A program made the translations under genes and the position numbers. The notes beneath the pieces were generated by a model that was not told where the DNA came from, did no database searches, and saw only the letters and a list, made by a program, of their open reading frames with translations. Positions 25,632-34,604 of a stretch of DNA of 64,000 nt are shown here, one piece after another. The DNA comes from Acidobacteriota bacterium (GTDB lineage Bacteria > Acidobacteriota > Vicinamibacteria > Vicinamibacterales > UBA8438). Position 1 is the first letter of the stretch. Each line of letters begins with the position of its first letter. The stretch is from NCBI GenBank assembly GCA_009861545.1, contig VXME01000046.1:20366-84365 (forward strand), given 5' to 3'.

Positions 25632-27332
25632 TCAGCTTTCCACGAAGACCCCGTGCGTCGCCGCAAGGTCGCGCGCCGCGGGGGTCACGATGGTGCGCTC
25701 GCCGATCACGATCGGCCGCGATTCGCGGATGGCGGCCCGGACGTCTTCCTCGCAGACGAACGGGACCGCCGTCGGTGGTCCGGCGGCGCGGCCCGGGTCC
25801 CGCGTCGGCGATGGAGGGACGGGCGCGCCAGCGGCGGCCGGCGCGTCCACCAGCGCCGCGACGCGTTCGGCTACCAGACGCCGGTCCAGCCCCGCCGCGC
25901 GCCCCGAGCGGCCGCCCCCCGCGTCCGAGTCCTGCTTCGAGGGCGAGTCGAGGGTGGCGGCTGCCTGGCGTGCGGTGCGCAACTCGTATGCCAGCCGCTT
26001 CACGTTGAGCAGATGGCGCGGCGAGATGTTGTCGGAGGTGACGTTGCCGCCGTGCCCGCCACAGCCGAGCGTCATCGACGGATCGAGGCCGGTCGTCATG
26101 CCGATGGAGCCGAGCGTCGCGGGCGTGTTCACCACTATGCGGAAGGCAGGTTTCCGCAGAGCGAACTCGAGAACGACCGACTCGTCTCTGGAGTGGATTG
26201 CCATGGTGTGGCCCATGCCGCCGTAGGCCAGAATCTGTCTGCATCGCTCGCAGCCTTCGCGCCAGTCCGCCACGACGTAGAAGGAGAGCACCGGGCAGAG
26301 CTTCTCGATGGACAGGGGATGGTCGCGGCCGACCCCGTCGAGCGGCGCGATGAGCGCCCGCGTGTGCTTCGGGACCTCCAGGCCGGCGCGCCCGGCGATC
26401 TCCACCGCCGTGCGGCCGACGAGCTTCGGATGCGGGAGCCGCTGCGGGGTGATCAGGACTCCGGCCAGGGCCGCCGTTTCGGCGCTGTTCAGGAAGTTCC
26501 CTCCCTGGGCCTGGAACTCGCGGCGCACCTCCTCGGCGATCGGGGCGTCGACCACTACCGAGTTTTCGGAGGAGCAGAGCAGTCCGTTGTCGAAGGTCTT
26601 GCCGGTGAGGACGTCGCGCACGGCCTTCCCGACGTCGGCGGATCGCTCGATGTAGGCGGGCGCGTTGCCCGGACCGACGCCGTAGGCCGGCTTGCCGGCC
26701 GAGTAGGCGGCGCGGACGAGACCCATGCCTCCGGTCGCGAGGATGACCGCGACCTCCCGCCGGCGCATCAACTCCTGCGTGCCCGCAAGGGTTACCGACT
26801 CCATCACGGAGATCGCGCCCTCGGGAGCTCCGGCGCCGCGTGCCGCACGCTCCAGCAGGCGCACGGTTCGGTTGATGCAGTCGACCGCCGCCGGGTGCGG
26901 GCTGATAACGATCGGGCAGCGCGCCTTCATCGCTACGAGCAGCTTGTAGATGGCGGTGGAGGTGGGATTGGTGGACGGGACGATCGCGGCGACCACCCCG
27001 AAGGGCTCTGCGATCTCCACGACGCGCCGGTCGTCGAGCCGCCGCAGCACGCCGACCGTCTTCATCGGTCGGATGAACTCGTACACGGTGCGCGCCGCGA
27101 AGAGATTCTTCCGGACCTTGTCGGCACGGACCCCGTAGCCGGTCTCGTCGACGGCGGCCGCCGCCAGTTCGCCGGCGTGCTCGGCGGCCGTCGCGGCCAT
27201 GGCGCCGACGATGCGGTCCACCTGTTCCTGATCCAGCTCCGCCAGGGGGGATCGTGCCTCGCAGGCCCGCGCCGCGAGGCTGCGGGCCTGCTCCGTGGAG
27301 CGCTGGTCGATGCCCGAATCCAGTTCAGCCAT
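25632..27332 (-). CDS. CoA-acylating aldehyde dehydrogenase (PduP/EutE-like) with microcompartment targeting extension
   Basis: 566 residues, about 100 longer than plain EutE/PduP. Residues 1-~455 are the ALDH fold: [49 protein letters not shown], and catalytic Cys253 in [12 protein letters not shown]; these enzymes convert an aldehyde, NAD+ and CoA to acyl-CoA. After a Gly/Ser-rich linker, residues ~479-500 ([19 protein letters not shown]) form an amphipathic helix like encapsulation peptides. A second Pro/Ala linker leads to residues ~525-566 with [20 protein letters not shown], a TPAARDLA motif I associate with other microcompartment-linked proteins (from memory). ATG at 27332 is taken for family fit. 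It lies downstream of a BMC shell gene on the same strand, with a hairpin in the 167-bp gap. Confidence 0.88.
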   Translation of the reverse strand: MAELDSGIDQRSTEQARSLAARACEARSPLAELDQEQVDRIVGAMAATAAEHAGELAAAAVDETGYGVRADKVRKNLFAARTVYEFIRPMKTVGVLRRLDDRRVVEIAEPFGVVAAIVPSTNPTSTAIYKLLVAMKARCPIVISPHPAAVDCINRTVRLLERAARGAGAPEGAISVMESVTLAGTQELMRRREVAVILATGGMGLVRAAYSAGKPAYGVGPGNAPAYIERSADVGKAVRDVLTGKTFDNGLLCSSENSVVVDAPIAEEVRREFQAQGGNFLNSAETAALAGVLITPQRLPHPKLVGRTAVEIAGRAGLEVPKHTRALIAPLDGVGRDHPLSIEKLCPVLSFYVVADWREGCERCRQILAYGGMGHTMAIHSRDESVVLEFALRKPAFRIVVNTPATLGSIGMTTGLDPSMTLGCGGHGGNVTSDNISPRHLLNVKRLAYELRTARQAAATLDSPSKQDSDAGGGRSGRAAGLDRRLVAERVAALVDAPAAAGAPVPPSPTRDPGRAAGPPTAVPFVCEEDVRAAIRESRPIVIGERTIVTPAARDLAATHGVFVES

Positions 27333-27412
27333 GGCGGCGCAAGGGGTTCGCACCCAACGCCGGAGGACGCGCGGCAAAGGAGGGCCGGGCTCGTCCGACA
27401 ATCGTCGCCCTA

Positions 27413-27431
27413 CGCGACCGCTGCGGTCGCG
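27413..27431 (-). promoter_or_regulatory. hairpin between shell gene and aldehyde dehydrogenase gene
   Basis: CGCGACCG (27413-27420), loop CTG, CGGTCGCG (27424-27431): a perfect 8-bp stem in the transcript leader between the BMC-H and dehydrogenase genes. No U-tract follows. It may stabilise the shell mRNA or tune the shell-to-enzyme ratio; this is inference. Confidence 0.4.
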
Positions 27432-27499
27432 CTACGGCCTCCGATTGCCGCCCAACCGGGCCCGGTCGGGAGGTCCGCACCGTTCTGCGGCGCAGACTC

Positions 27500-27787
27500 C
27501 TAGGTCGCGTCCCCGGCCGCGGGCAGGATCTTCTCGACCTCGTGATGCGGCCGCGGAATGACGTGGACCGAGACGAGCTCGCCGACCCGGCGCGCAGCGG
27601 CCGCCCCGGCGTCGGTAGCCGCCTTCACGGCGCCGACGTCGCCCCGCACCATGACCGTCACATAGCCGGCCCCGATGTACTCCTTGCCAATCAGCAGGAC
27701 GTTCGCCGCCTTGACCATCGCATCGGCGGCCTCGATGGATCCGACGAGGCCCTTGGTCTCCACCATGCCGAGCGCTTCGAGTGTCAT
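27500..27787 (-). CDS. Bacterial microcompartment hexameric shell protein (BMC-H, PduA/EutM-like)
   Basis: 95 residues, the standard length of a single-domain BMC shell protein. [20 protein letters not shown] is the canonical start; [20 protein letters not shown] contains the loop that lines the hexamer pore; [19 protein letters not shown] and [16 protein letters not shown] complete the fold. Hexamers tile the facets of a protein organelle that retains aldehyde intermediates. Only this one shell gene is visible; pentamer (BMC-P), trimer (BMC-T) and signature-enzyme genes are absent from the window, so the rest of the shell must be encoded elsewhere or be lacking. Confidence 0.94.
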   Translation of the reverse strand: MTLEALGMVETKGLVGSIEAADAMVKAANVLLIGKEYIGAGYVTVMVRGDVGAVKAATDAGAAAARRVGELVSVHVIPRPHHEVEKILPAAGDAT

Positions 27788-27844
27788 TCCCGCGTCAATC
27801 TCCCCGACGGAGGCGCCGCGCGCACGCAGCGCTGAACGGCCGGC

Positions 27845-27885
27845 AGACTAGCACATTGCCGAAGACACCCGCAACACGCTAGCAT
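27845..27885. promoter_or_regulatory. overlapping divergent promoters: BMC-H (minus) and lipoprotein (plus)
   Basis: Minus strand: TTGCGG (27874-27869), 18 bases, TAGTCT (27850-27845), pointing to the BMC-H gene. Plus strand: TTGCCG (27856-27861), 18 bases, TAGCAT (27880-27885), pointing to the lipoprotein gene whose ATG at 27895 would be almost leaderless. The two promoters interlock, so RNA polymerase cannot easily use both at once. Confidence 0.5.
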
Positions 27886-27894
27886 GGGTGACAG

Positions 27895-28776
27895 ATGCTC
27901 TCTGTTCGTTCGACCCCGGTGCGCGGGGCGCTCGTTGTAGTTTGGCTCTCGACCTCACTTGGCTGTGCGGATCCCCCGGAACCGATTGCTTCCATCTCCG
28001 TGGAGCCCGATCGCGCGGCCGTATCCCTGGGCGCCCCTCTGGACCTGCGCTTCCGCTTCGACGTCCTGCCGGATCTCGCTGACGGACCCGGCGACGACTA
28101 CCGGGTGTTCGTGCACTTCCTCGACGACCGCGAACAGATCCTGTGGACCGAGGATCACGATCCTCCCGTGCCGACGTCGCAGTGGACCGCGGGGCAGCCC
28201 ATCGAGTACTCGCGGCGCGTGAAGATTCCGATGTATCCGTATATCGGCGATTCGATGATCGCGGCGGGGCTCTATTCTCCCCGGGACGGAACGCGCCTCC
28301 CCCTCGCCGGAAGCGATCTCGGTCAGATGGGGTACGACGTGGCGAGCATCCGGCTCGAGCCGCAGCACGAGAGCAGCTTCGTCACGTACGGCGACGGGTG
28401 GCACGAGGCGGAGATCAGCGCCGACGGGCGCAGGCAGTGGCGCTGGACGACCGGCCGGGGCGTGTTGTCGTTCCGGAATCCGAAACGCGACTCCCGGTTC
28501 GTCGTGGAGTTCGACGGCCGTGCGGACGTGTTCGAATCGCCGCAGAGGCTGTCCGTCGTCATCGGCGATCGTACGATCGAGGAATCGGAGGTGGATGCCA
28601 CCGAGGTCGTCTATCTCACGTGCGACATCGCGGCGTCCGATCTCGGATCGGAAGACATCGTGAATCTGGAGCTGCGGGTGGATCGAACCTTCACACCCGC
28701 GGATATCGATGGCGAGGCGCCGGACGAGCGCGAGCTCGGCGTCCGCGTCTTCTACACGTACTTCGAGCCGCTCTGA
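27895..28776 (+). CDS. Putative lipoprotein of unknown function
   Basis: 293 residues, not recognised. The N-terminus VRGALVVVWLSTSLGC is a lipoprotein signal with the acylated cysteine near residue 24, followed by ADPPEP; the protein is thus probably membrane anchored in the periplasm. The rest is a beta-rich, acidic, cysteine-poor ectodomain with no repeats: PLDLRFRFDVLPDLADGPGD, YRVFVHFLDDREQILWTEDH, YPYIGDSMIAAGLYSPRDG. It precedes the lytic transglycosylase and secretion genes by 78 bp on the same strand and may be the first gene of that transcript. It is divergent from the BMC pair. Confidence 0.75.
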   Translation: MLSVRSTPVRGALVVVWLSTSLGCADPPEPIASISVEPDRAAVSLGAPLDLRFRFDVLPDLADGPGDDYRVFVHFLDDREQILWTEDHDPPVPTSQWTAGQPIEYSRRVKIPMYPYIGDSMIAAGLYSPRDGTRLPLAGSDLGQMGYDVASIRLEPQHESSFVTYGDGWHEAEISADGRRQWRWTTGRGVLSFRNPKRDSRFVVEFDGRADVFESPQRLSVVIGDRTIEESEVDATEVVYLTCDIAASDLGSEDIVNLELRVDRTFTPADIDGEAPDERELGVRVFYTYFEPL

Positions 28777-28854
28777 TTCTGGGCGGCGGCGGGTCGCTGC
28801 GCATCCGCCCACGGCGGGGCGCGACGACGGCGTGCGAACCGGCAGGCGGTAACC

Positions 28855-29556
28855 ATGGTGCTGAAGTGGGGATTGATACTCTGCGGCGCGGCGGCGATGC
28901 TGGCCCTCGCCTGGGCGCCCGTCGCCTATGTGGTGAATGGGAAGGGTCGGGCCGCCCGCGAACGGGTGGAGTCCATCGTCGATCGTGCGGCACGGGCACC
29001 GGTCATGCCGGCGTTTCAGGGTAGCGGGAACGGCTTTCTCGACGCGCGGCCCGTCCCGGCACGGCTGGCGGAGCCCGTCGGGCAGGAGGCCTCTTCGGCA
29101 ACCGGCGGCTACCGGGGCGAGGCGTCCCCGGCGGTACGGTCCGCGACGCCGGAACGGCCGTATGACCGTCTGGTGGAGCAGGCCGCGGCCCGCCACGGCG
29201 TCGACCCGGGTCTGGTGCACGCGTTGATCGAGGTGGAGTCCGGCTATCGCGCCGACGCGGTCTCCTCCGTCGGCGCGATGGGTCTGATGCAATTGATGCC
29301 GCGCACCGCGCGGCGCTACGGAGTCTCCGATCCGCTGGATCCGGCAGCCAACATCGACGCGGGAACGCAGCACCTGCGGGCGCTGCTCGACGAGTTCGGC
29401 CCCCTCTACGAGCTGAGCGCGCTGGCCGCGTACAACGCTGGCGAGGTCGTCGTCCGGCGGCACGGGGGAATTCCACCCTATCCGCAGACCCGCAGGTTCG
29501 TGCGCCGCGTTCTGGAGGTCCTGCTGTCACAACGGGGCCGGGGCGGCGGCGACTGA
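28855..29556 (+). CDS. SLT-domain lytic transglycosylase, membrane-anchored
   Basis: 233 residues. The first ~27 residues are a membrane anchor or signal (LILCGAAAMLALAWAPVAYVV). A low-complexity spacer follows to about residue 105, then the soluble lytic transglycosylase domain: YDRLVEQAAARHGVDPGLVH, catalytic Glu128 in ALIEVESGYRADAVS, GAMGLMQLMPRTARRYGV, NIDAGTQHLRALL, ALAAYNAGEVVVRRHGG. It cleaves the glycan of peptidoglycan, forming anhydro-MurNAc ends. It stands 11 bp before gspF, consistent with opening the wall for assembly of the downstream secretion or pilus machine. Confidence 0.92.
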   Translation: MVLKWGLILCGAAAMLALAWAPVAYVVNGKGRAARERVESIVDRAARAPVMPAFQGSGNGFLDARPVPARLAEPVGQEASSATGGYRGEASPAVRSATPERPYDRLVEQAAARHGVDPGLVHALIEVESGYRADAVSSVGAMGLMQLMPRTARRYGVSDPLDPAANIDAGTQHLRALLDEFGPLYELSALAAYNAGEVVVRRHGGIPPYPQTRRFVRRVLEVLLSQRGRGGGD

Positions 29557-29567
29557 CCGATGCACCG

Positions 29568-30773
29568 ATGGAGTTTCGCTGCCGCCTCGGAACCGAGACC
29601 GGCGAGATCGTCGAACGGGTCTGCATCGCGGATAGCGAGACCATCCTCCGGCGGGACCTGGAGAAGGAAGGCCTGTACCTGCTGTCGCTCCGGCGACGGG
29701 GCGGATTCGCGTGGGCGGGCGCGCCGCTCGGGTGGAGACGGCGGCCCGGCTTGCGGGAGTTCACGGTCTTCAACCAGGAGCTGGCTGCGCTGCTTCGGGC
29801 GGGCATGCCGCTGCTGCAGTCGCTCGACATCCTGCGGCGGCGGACGGATCAGCCGGTCCTGAAGACCGTCCTGGACGACGTTCACGAGCGAGTGCGGGGC
29901 GGCTCCTCGTTGTCCGACGCGTTCGACAGCCATCGTGATCTCTTTCCCGGCGTCTATACCGCCTCGATCCTGGCGGGCGAGAAGAGCGGCAACCTCGAAG
30001 AGACGCTCCGGCGCTACGTGAGCTATGCCAGGGTCATCAGCGGCGTGCGCCGCCGGACGCTCTCGGCCCTCATCTACCCGGCCATCCTGCTGGCGCTGTC
30101 CGGCATCGTGGTGGCCATCATCGTCGTTCGCGTCGTGCCGGAGTTCACCAGCTTCTACGACTCGATGGGGGCGAGCCTGCCGGTTACCACACGCGTGCTG
30201 ACCGGCGTCTCGCGTTTCGTCACCGAGTTCTTCTGGGTCCTGGCGCTCGCGGCCGCGGCGCTCGCCGGCGCGGTTTGGACGTGGAGCCGGCAGCCCGGAC
30301 GCGGCGCGCAGCTCGACCGGTTGCTGCTCGGGCTGCCGTTCGTCGGCGACGTCGCCACCCGGTTCGCCACCTCACAGTTTGCGAGAACGCTGGCCACGCT
30401 GCTCGGCGGGGGCATTCCGCTCGTCAACGCGCTCGACGTCACGGCCCGCTCGGTCGGCAATCGCCACGTCTCCCGCAACCTGGAGACCATCGCCGGGGAG
30501 GTGCGCGAGGGCGGTGCGCTCTCGTCCTCGTTGGACGCGCGCGGGATCTTTCCGCCGGTGGCCGTCAAGATGGTAGAAGTGGGAGAGTCCACGGGGGCGC
30601 TGCAGGACATGCTGAACGCGGTGGCCGATTTCTTCGACGAGGAAATCGAGACGACGCTCGGGCGGTTCATGACGCTCATCGAGCCGTTGCTGCTGGTGAT
30701 CATGGGTATCGTGATCGCCGGACTGTTGCTGGCGTTGTACTGGCCGCTGCTGCAACTCGGCGCCATCGTTTGA
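29568..30773 (+). CDS. gspF: Type II secretion/type IV pilus inner-membrane platform protein (GspF/PilC-like)
   Basis: 401 residues, the normal length. Polytopic platform protein that couples the ATPase to pseudopilus assembly. Two GspF domains: the first begins LREFTVFNQELAALLRAGMP and contains PGVYTASILAGEKSGNLEET; the second includes TSQFARTLATLLGGGIPLVN and VKMVEVGESTGALQDMLNAV. Three membrane helices are visible (ALIYPAILLALSGIVVAIIV, FFWVLALAAAALAGAVW and the C-terminal PLLLVIMGIVIAGLLLALYW). Its TGA overlaps the gspE ATG by one base (TGATG). Confidence 0.94.
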   Translation: MEFRCRLGTETGEIVERVCIADSETILRRDLEKEGLYLLSLRRRGGFAWAGAPLGWRRRPGLREFTVFNQELAALLRAGMPLLQSLDILRRRTDQPVLKTVLDDVHERVRGGSSLSDAFDSHRDLFPGVYTASILAGEKSGNLEETLRRYVSYARVISGVRRRTLSALIYPAILLALSGIVVAIIVVRVVPEFTSFYDSMGASLPVTTRVLTGVSRFVTEFFWVLALAAAALAGAVWTWSRQPGRGAQLDRLLLGLPFVGDVATRFATSQFARTLATLLGGGIPLVNALDVTARSVGNRHVSRNLETIAGEVREGGALSSSLDARGIFPPVAVKMVEVGESTGALQDMLNAVADFFDEEIETTLGRFMTLIEPLLLVIMGIVIAGLLLALYWPLLQLGAIV

Positions 30774-32449
30774 TGACCGACGAGCGCCGGCCGGCCGCCC
30801 CACCCGGGAACGCGATGCTGGACGAAGCCGCCGACGCCTCCACGCCCGGCAAGCCGCCGGCGCCCGACGCCGACGCCGAGGTCGCGCGCGCACGCGCGCT
30901 CGCCGAGCGGTACCGCCTCGAGTACGTCGACATGGAGCGGTACTACGTCGATCAGGCTCTGCTGCGGTCGATTCCCGCCGACATGATGCTGCGCTACCGC
31001 TTCGTGCCCCGGCGCCGCACGGGCGAGGCGCTCGAGATCATCGTCTCGGATCCGACCGACCTGCCGATGATCGACGAGCTTGCGCTCCTGCTGGGCGCCC
31101 CGGTGACCGTGACGGTGGGAACCGCGTCGGCTATCGAGTCGATTCTCACCCGTAGCGAGAGCTCGCAGCGCGTGCTCGACGAGGCCACCGAGAGCTTCCA
31201 GTTGCAATTCCTGCGCGAGGAGGAGGCGGCCGACGAGAGCCTCACGGTCGAACGACTGACCAGCGACATCAGTCCGGTGATCAAGCTGGTCGACTCGATG
31301 ATCTACACGGCCATCCAGCGGCGCGCCAGCGACATCCACGTCGAGACCCAGGACGACGCGCTGCACGTCAAGTACCGCATCGACGGGGTGCTGCAGGCGG
31401 CCATGCGGCCGATCGACAAGCAGTTCCACAGCGCCGTGCTGTCGCGCATCAAGGTGATGGCGGAGCTCGACATCGCCGAGAAACGGGTGCCGCAGGACGG
31501 GCGTTTCAAGCTGCGAATGCCCGGCAAGACCATCGACTTCCGGGTGTCGATCATGCCGAGCATCCACGGCGAGGACGCGGTCATCCGCATTCTCGACAAG
31601 GAATCGATCAGCGAGCAGTTCCGGGAGCTGCGGCTCGACATCCTGGGTTTTCCCGCCGACGAGCTGCGGCGTTTCCGCCGCGCCATCGCGGAGCCGTACG
31701 GCATGGTGCTCGTGACCGGTCCGACCGGCAGCGGGAAGACGACGACGCTGTACGGGGCGCTGGCGGAGATCACCTCGTTGGAGGACAAGATCGTCACCAT
31801 CGAGGACCCGGTCGAGTATCAGCTCAAGGGGATCACCCAGATCCCGATCAACGAGCGCAAGGGGCTGACGTTCGCCCGCGGCCTGCGCTCGATTCTGCGC
31901 CACGATCCCGACAAGATCATGGTAGGGGAGATCCGCGACCCGGAGACCGCGCAGATCGCGATTCAGTCCGCGCTCACGGGCCACCTGGTGTTCACCACGG
32001 TGCACGCGAACAACGTCATCGACGTGCTCGGACGGTTCCTGAACATGGGCGTCGAGGCGTACCAGTTCGTATCGGCCCTCAACTGCGTTCTGGCGCAGCG
32101 CCTCGTGCGGACGATCTGCCGGGACTGCCGGCATCCGGTGACGGTCCCCGAAGAAGAGCTCCGGGAAGCGAAGATCGATCCGGCAGTCGCGGCGGAGCAC
32201 ACCTTCTACGAGGGCGGCGGCTGCATCGAGTGCGGTGGGACCGGCTACCGGGGCCGTACCGCGATATGCGAGCTGCTCGACCTGAGCGACCACCTCCGGG
32301 AGCTGATCCTGGGCCGGCGCCCCACGTCGGAGATCAAGCAGGCGGCGCGCGACGCCGGCATGCGCTTCCTGCGCGAATCGGCGGTCGAGCAGGTACTGCA
32401 GGGGAGGACCACCCTGCACGAAATCAACAAGGTCACCTTCGTTGCGTAG
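30773..32449 (+). CDS. gspE: Type II secretion/type IV pilus assembly ATPase (GspE/PilB-like)
   Basis: 558 residues. Hexameric secretion ATPase. An N-terminal GspE/MshE-type domain (residues ~40-140, RYRLEYVDMERYYVDQ, IIVSDPTDLPMIDELALLLG) precedes the motor: Walker A VTGPTGSGKTTTLYGAL, Asp box IVTIEDPVEYQ, Walker B KIMVGEIRDPETAQIA, His box TGHLVFTTVHAN, and a zinc-binding pair CRDCRHP and CIECGGTGYRGR. It is complete. The start overlaps the gspF stop and its own stop overlaps the TTG of the PilM-like gene. Confidence 0.95.
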   Translation: MTDERRPAAPPGNAMLDEAADASTPGKPPAPDADAEVARARALAERYRLEYVDMERYYVDQALLRSIPADMMLRYRFVPRRRTGEALEIIVSDPTDLPMIDELALLLGAPVTVTVGTASAIESILTRSESSQRVLDEATESFQLQFLREEEAADESLTVERLTSDISPVIKLVDSMIYTAIQRRASDIHVETQDDALHVKYRIDGVLQAAMRPIDKQFHSAVLSRIKVMAELDIAEKRVPQDGRFKLRMPGKTIDFRVSIMPSIHGEDAVIRILDKESISEQFRELRLDILGFPADELRRFRRAIAEPYGMVLVTGPTGSGKTTTLYGALAEITSLEDKIVTIEDPVEYQLKGITQIPINERKGLTFARGLRSILRHDPDKIMVGEIRDPETAQIAIQSALTGHLVFTTVHANNVIDVLGRFLNMGVEAYQFVSALNCVLAQRLVRTICRDCRHPVTVPEEELREAKIDPAVAAEHTFYEGGGCIECGGTGYRGRTAICELLDLSDHLRELILGRRPTSEIKQAARDAGMRFLRESAVEQVLQGRTTLHEINKVTFVA

Positions 32450-33413
32450 CAACCTCCTGCGGTCACTGTTCACGACCCCCGGTCCGGCGGTCGCCGTCTC
32501 GATCGCGCCGGAGCAGGTGACGGCGGTGCACGTGGAATCGGGCCGGACGGGGCCGCTGGTGCGGGGGCACGCGCGGTTGCCCCTGCCCCCGGGAGCCGTG
32601 ACGCCCGCCGTCCAGGGCACGAACCTCGCGGACCCGGCTGCGGTTGCCGAAGCACTGGATGGCGTGCTGGAGCGGCTTCCGCGCCGCCCGCGCCGGATCG
32701 GGCTCCTGCTGCCGGATGCCGCGGCCAAGGTCTCGATGGTGCGGTTCGCCAGCGTGCCGGCCCGGGCCGCGGATCTCGACTCCATGCTGCGCTGGCAGGT
32801 ACGAAAGACCGTGCCGTTCGACGTGGACGAAGCGCAGGTGGACTGGATGCCGGGCCGGACGACCGCCGGGGGCGAGCAGGAATTCGTCACGGTTCTCGCG
32901 CATCGCGCGGTGATCGAGGAGTACGAGCGGGTCTGCGCGGCGGCGGGAATGCACGCCGGGCTGGTGGACCTGCTGAGCTTCAGCCTGATCGAAGCGGCGG
33001 TCGCGTGCGGCGCGACCGACCCGACCGCGGATTGGCTGCTCGTGCTCGTCGGTGGAGGCTCCAGCACGCTCGCCGTGGTGCGCGACCGGCATCCGCTCCT
33101 GTTCCGGACCGTTGCGGATGGGCAGCCGCCGGGCGACCTCGTGCACCAGACGGCGATGTACTACGAGGACCGGCTCGGAGGCGGTGGGCTCTCCCACGCG
33201 CTGATCGCCGGGAACGGCGGGGCGCAGCACGGTTTCGAGGCCATCCGGCGGGCCATCGAGGGCCGGTTGGCGATTGCGGTCGAGCCGATTGCGAACCGGC
33301 TCGCGCGTCTGCTGCCGGACCGGGACGGGCTCGATGCCGCCGCGCTCGACGGCCTGGCGGCGCCCCTGGGACTACTCCTGCGGACGCGTCCGCCGCGGCG
33401 GGCGTCCGCATGA
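32442..33413 (+). CDS. PilM-like actin-fold assembly protein (GspL cytoplasmic-domain homologue)
   Basis: 323 residues. Actin-like ATPase fold of the PilM/GspL group that bridges the ATPase and the PilN/PilO membrane proteins. Visible: VAVSIAPEQVTAVHVESGRT (phosphate-1-like strand), SMLRWQVRKTVPFDVDEAQV, ALIEAAVACG-type core helices, and WLLVLVGGGSSTLAVVRDR (phosphate-2). There is no membrane helix, unlike full GspL; together with PilN and PilO downstream this is the type IV pilus arrangement. The TTG at 32442 is the only early start in frame, with AAGG ~10 bases upstream, and it overlaps the end of gspE by 8 bp. Confidence 0.82.
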   Translation: MRSNLLRSLFTTPGPAVAVSIAPEQVTAVHVESGRTGPLVRGHARLPLPPGAVTPAVQGTNLADPAAVAEALDGVLERLPRRPRRIGLLLPDAAAKVSMVRFASVPARAADLDSMLRWQVRKTVPFDVDEAQVDWMPGRTTAGGEQEFVTVLAHRAVIEEYERVCAAAGMHAGLVDLLSFSLIEAAVACGATDPTADWLLVLVGGGSSTLAVVRDRHPLLFRTVADGQPPGDLVHQTAMYYEDRLGGGGLSHALIAGNGGAQHGFEAIRRAIEGRLAIAVEPIANRLARLLPDRDGLDAAALDGLAAPLGLLLRTRPPRRASA

Positions 33414-33423
33414 GGTGCCGAGG

Positions 33424-34008
33424 ATGAATCTGGCGACGCGACCGTTCTACAACGAACGCGCGGTTCATCTCGTCGTGGCGGCGGTCGGGCTCGCGATCGT
33501 CGCGATCCTCGCGCTGGAGGTCGTCCGCTTCGTGGCGCTGTCGCGGGCGCACGGCGAGCTGACGCTGGCGGCGGAGACGGCCGAAGGCGAAGCGGCCGCC
33601 GTCTCGACCCGAACGGCGCGACTCGAGCGCGAGATGCCTCGCGACGCAACGGCCACTGTGGTCGCCGCAGCGGAAGAGGTCAACCGGCTGATCGAGCAGC
33701 GGCTGTTCTCGTGGACCGCCTTTTTCAACGTCATCGAGCAGACCCTGCCGGCGGCGGTGATGCTGACCGCGGTACGTCCGGACGCGGACGAAGAGGGGAC
33801 CAGCGTCGATCTGGCGGTGATCGGCCGCACCGTCGCCGACATCGAGGAGTTCATCCGACGACTCGAGCAGACCGGGGTCTTCGCGGACGTGCTGGCCCGG
33901 CAGGGCGAGCTGAACGAGGAGGGCATGTACCGGGCGCAGTTGCGCGGGCGCCTGGTGCGCCCCGATGAGACGACGGCCGGCCGGGACGAACCGGCGGAGG
34001 GAGCATGA
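33424..34008 (+). CDS. PilN-like inner-membrane alignment protein
   Basis: 194 residues. The opening MNLATRPFYNERAVH is the PilN motif that inserts in the PilM groove. A single membrane helix follows (LVVAAVGLAIVAILALEVV), then a coiled coil (residues ~45-95) and a ferredoxin-like periplasmic domain (FNVIEQTLPAAVMLTAVRPD, VADIEEFIRRLEQTGVF). It forms a heterodimer with the PilO-like protein encoded immediately downstream (ATGA overlap). This is the module linking the cytoplasmic ring to the periplasmic assembly. Confidence 0.85.
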   Translation: MNLATRPFYNERAVHLVVAAVGLAIVAILALEVVRFVALSRAHGELTLAAETAEGEAAAVSTRTARLEREMPRDATATVVAAAEEVNRLIEQRLFSWTAFFNVIEQTLPAAVMLTAVRPDADEEGTSVDLAVIGRTVADIEEFIRRLEQTGVFADVLARQGELNEEGMYRAQLRGRLVRPDETTAGRDEPAEGA

Positions 34009-34604
34009 GCCGGACCCTCGCGTTCGTTCGGCGGGTGATTGCGGAGAAACGCGTCGTCGCTCTGCTGTTGGCGATCGGCCTGATCGTCGACGCCGGCCTC
34101 TATGCCCTCGTGGTCTATCCGGAGTTCGTCAGGGTGGAGAACGCCGGTCTGCGCGCGGCGGCGGCCTCCGCCGGACTGGAAGCGGCGCGGCGGCGCTTCG
34201 AGACCGCGCGGCTTGCGGCGGACGGGATGGCGCGCGCCGAGGCCGGACTGCTTGCGTTCCACCAGGACATTCTGCCGCGTGACCTGGCCGGCGCACGCGC
34301 GCTGACGTTCGCCCGACTCGCGGGGCTCGCGTCCGAGCACGCGCTGTTGATGGAACGGCGCGCTTCGGCGACGGACCGCGAAGAAGGCAGCCTCCTGGCG
34401 CGCCTGCAGGTCTCGATGTTGCTCAGCGGGGCGTACCGGGACATCCGCCGGTTCATTCACGCGATCGAGACCGCGCCCGAGTTTCTCGTCATCGAGGAGA
34501 TCGTCCTGAGCCGGGGAGACGAGTCGGAGGCCGGCGAAGTGCTGAACCTGATGCTCTCCACGTACTATCGGCACCATGACCATGCCGAGCGCCTCGAGCC
34601 CTAG
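34005..34604 (+). CDS. PilO-like inner-membrane alignment protein
   Basis: 199 residues. Single N-terminal membrane helix (VVALLLAIGLIVDAGLYALVV), coiled coil (residues ~42-80), then a periplasmic ferredoxin-like domain (LTFARLAGLASEHALLMERR, DIRRFIHAIETAPEFLVIEE), the normal PilO/GspM layout. The start overlaps the pilN stop by 4 bp, and the end overlaps the first pseudopilin gene if that gene starts at 34576. The identification rests mainly on topology and gene order. Confidence 0.8.
   Translation: MSRTLAFVRRVIAEKRVVALLLAIGLIVDAGLYALVVYPEFVRVENAGLRAAAASAGLEAARRRFETARLAADGMARAEAGLLAFHQDILPRDLAGARALTFARLAGLASEHALLMERRASATDREEGSLLARLQVSMLLSGAYRDIRRFIHAIETAPEFLVIEEIVLSRGDESEAGEVLNLMLSTYYRHHDHAERLEP

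Noticed and set aside
17740..27502. Shared 15-mer GCGGCGCAGACTCCT at about 17740 and 27488
   Set aside because: Matches of this length are expected by chance in a 64-kb high-GC window; no longer homology surrounds them.
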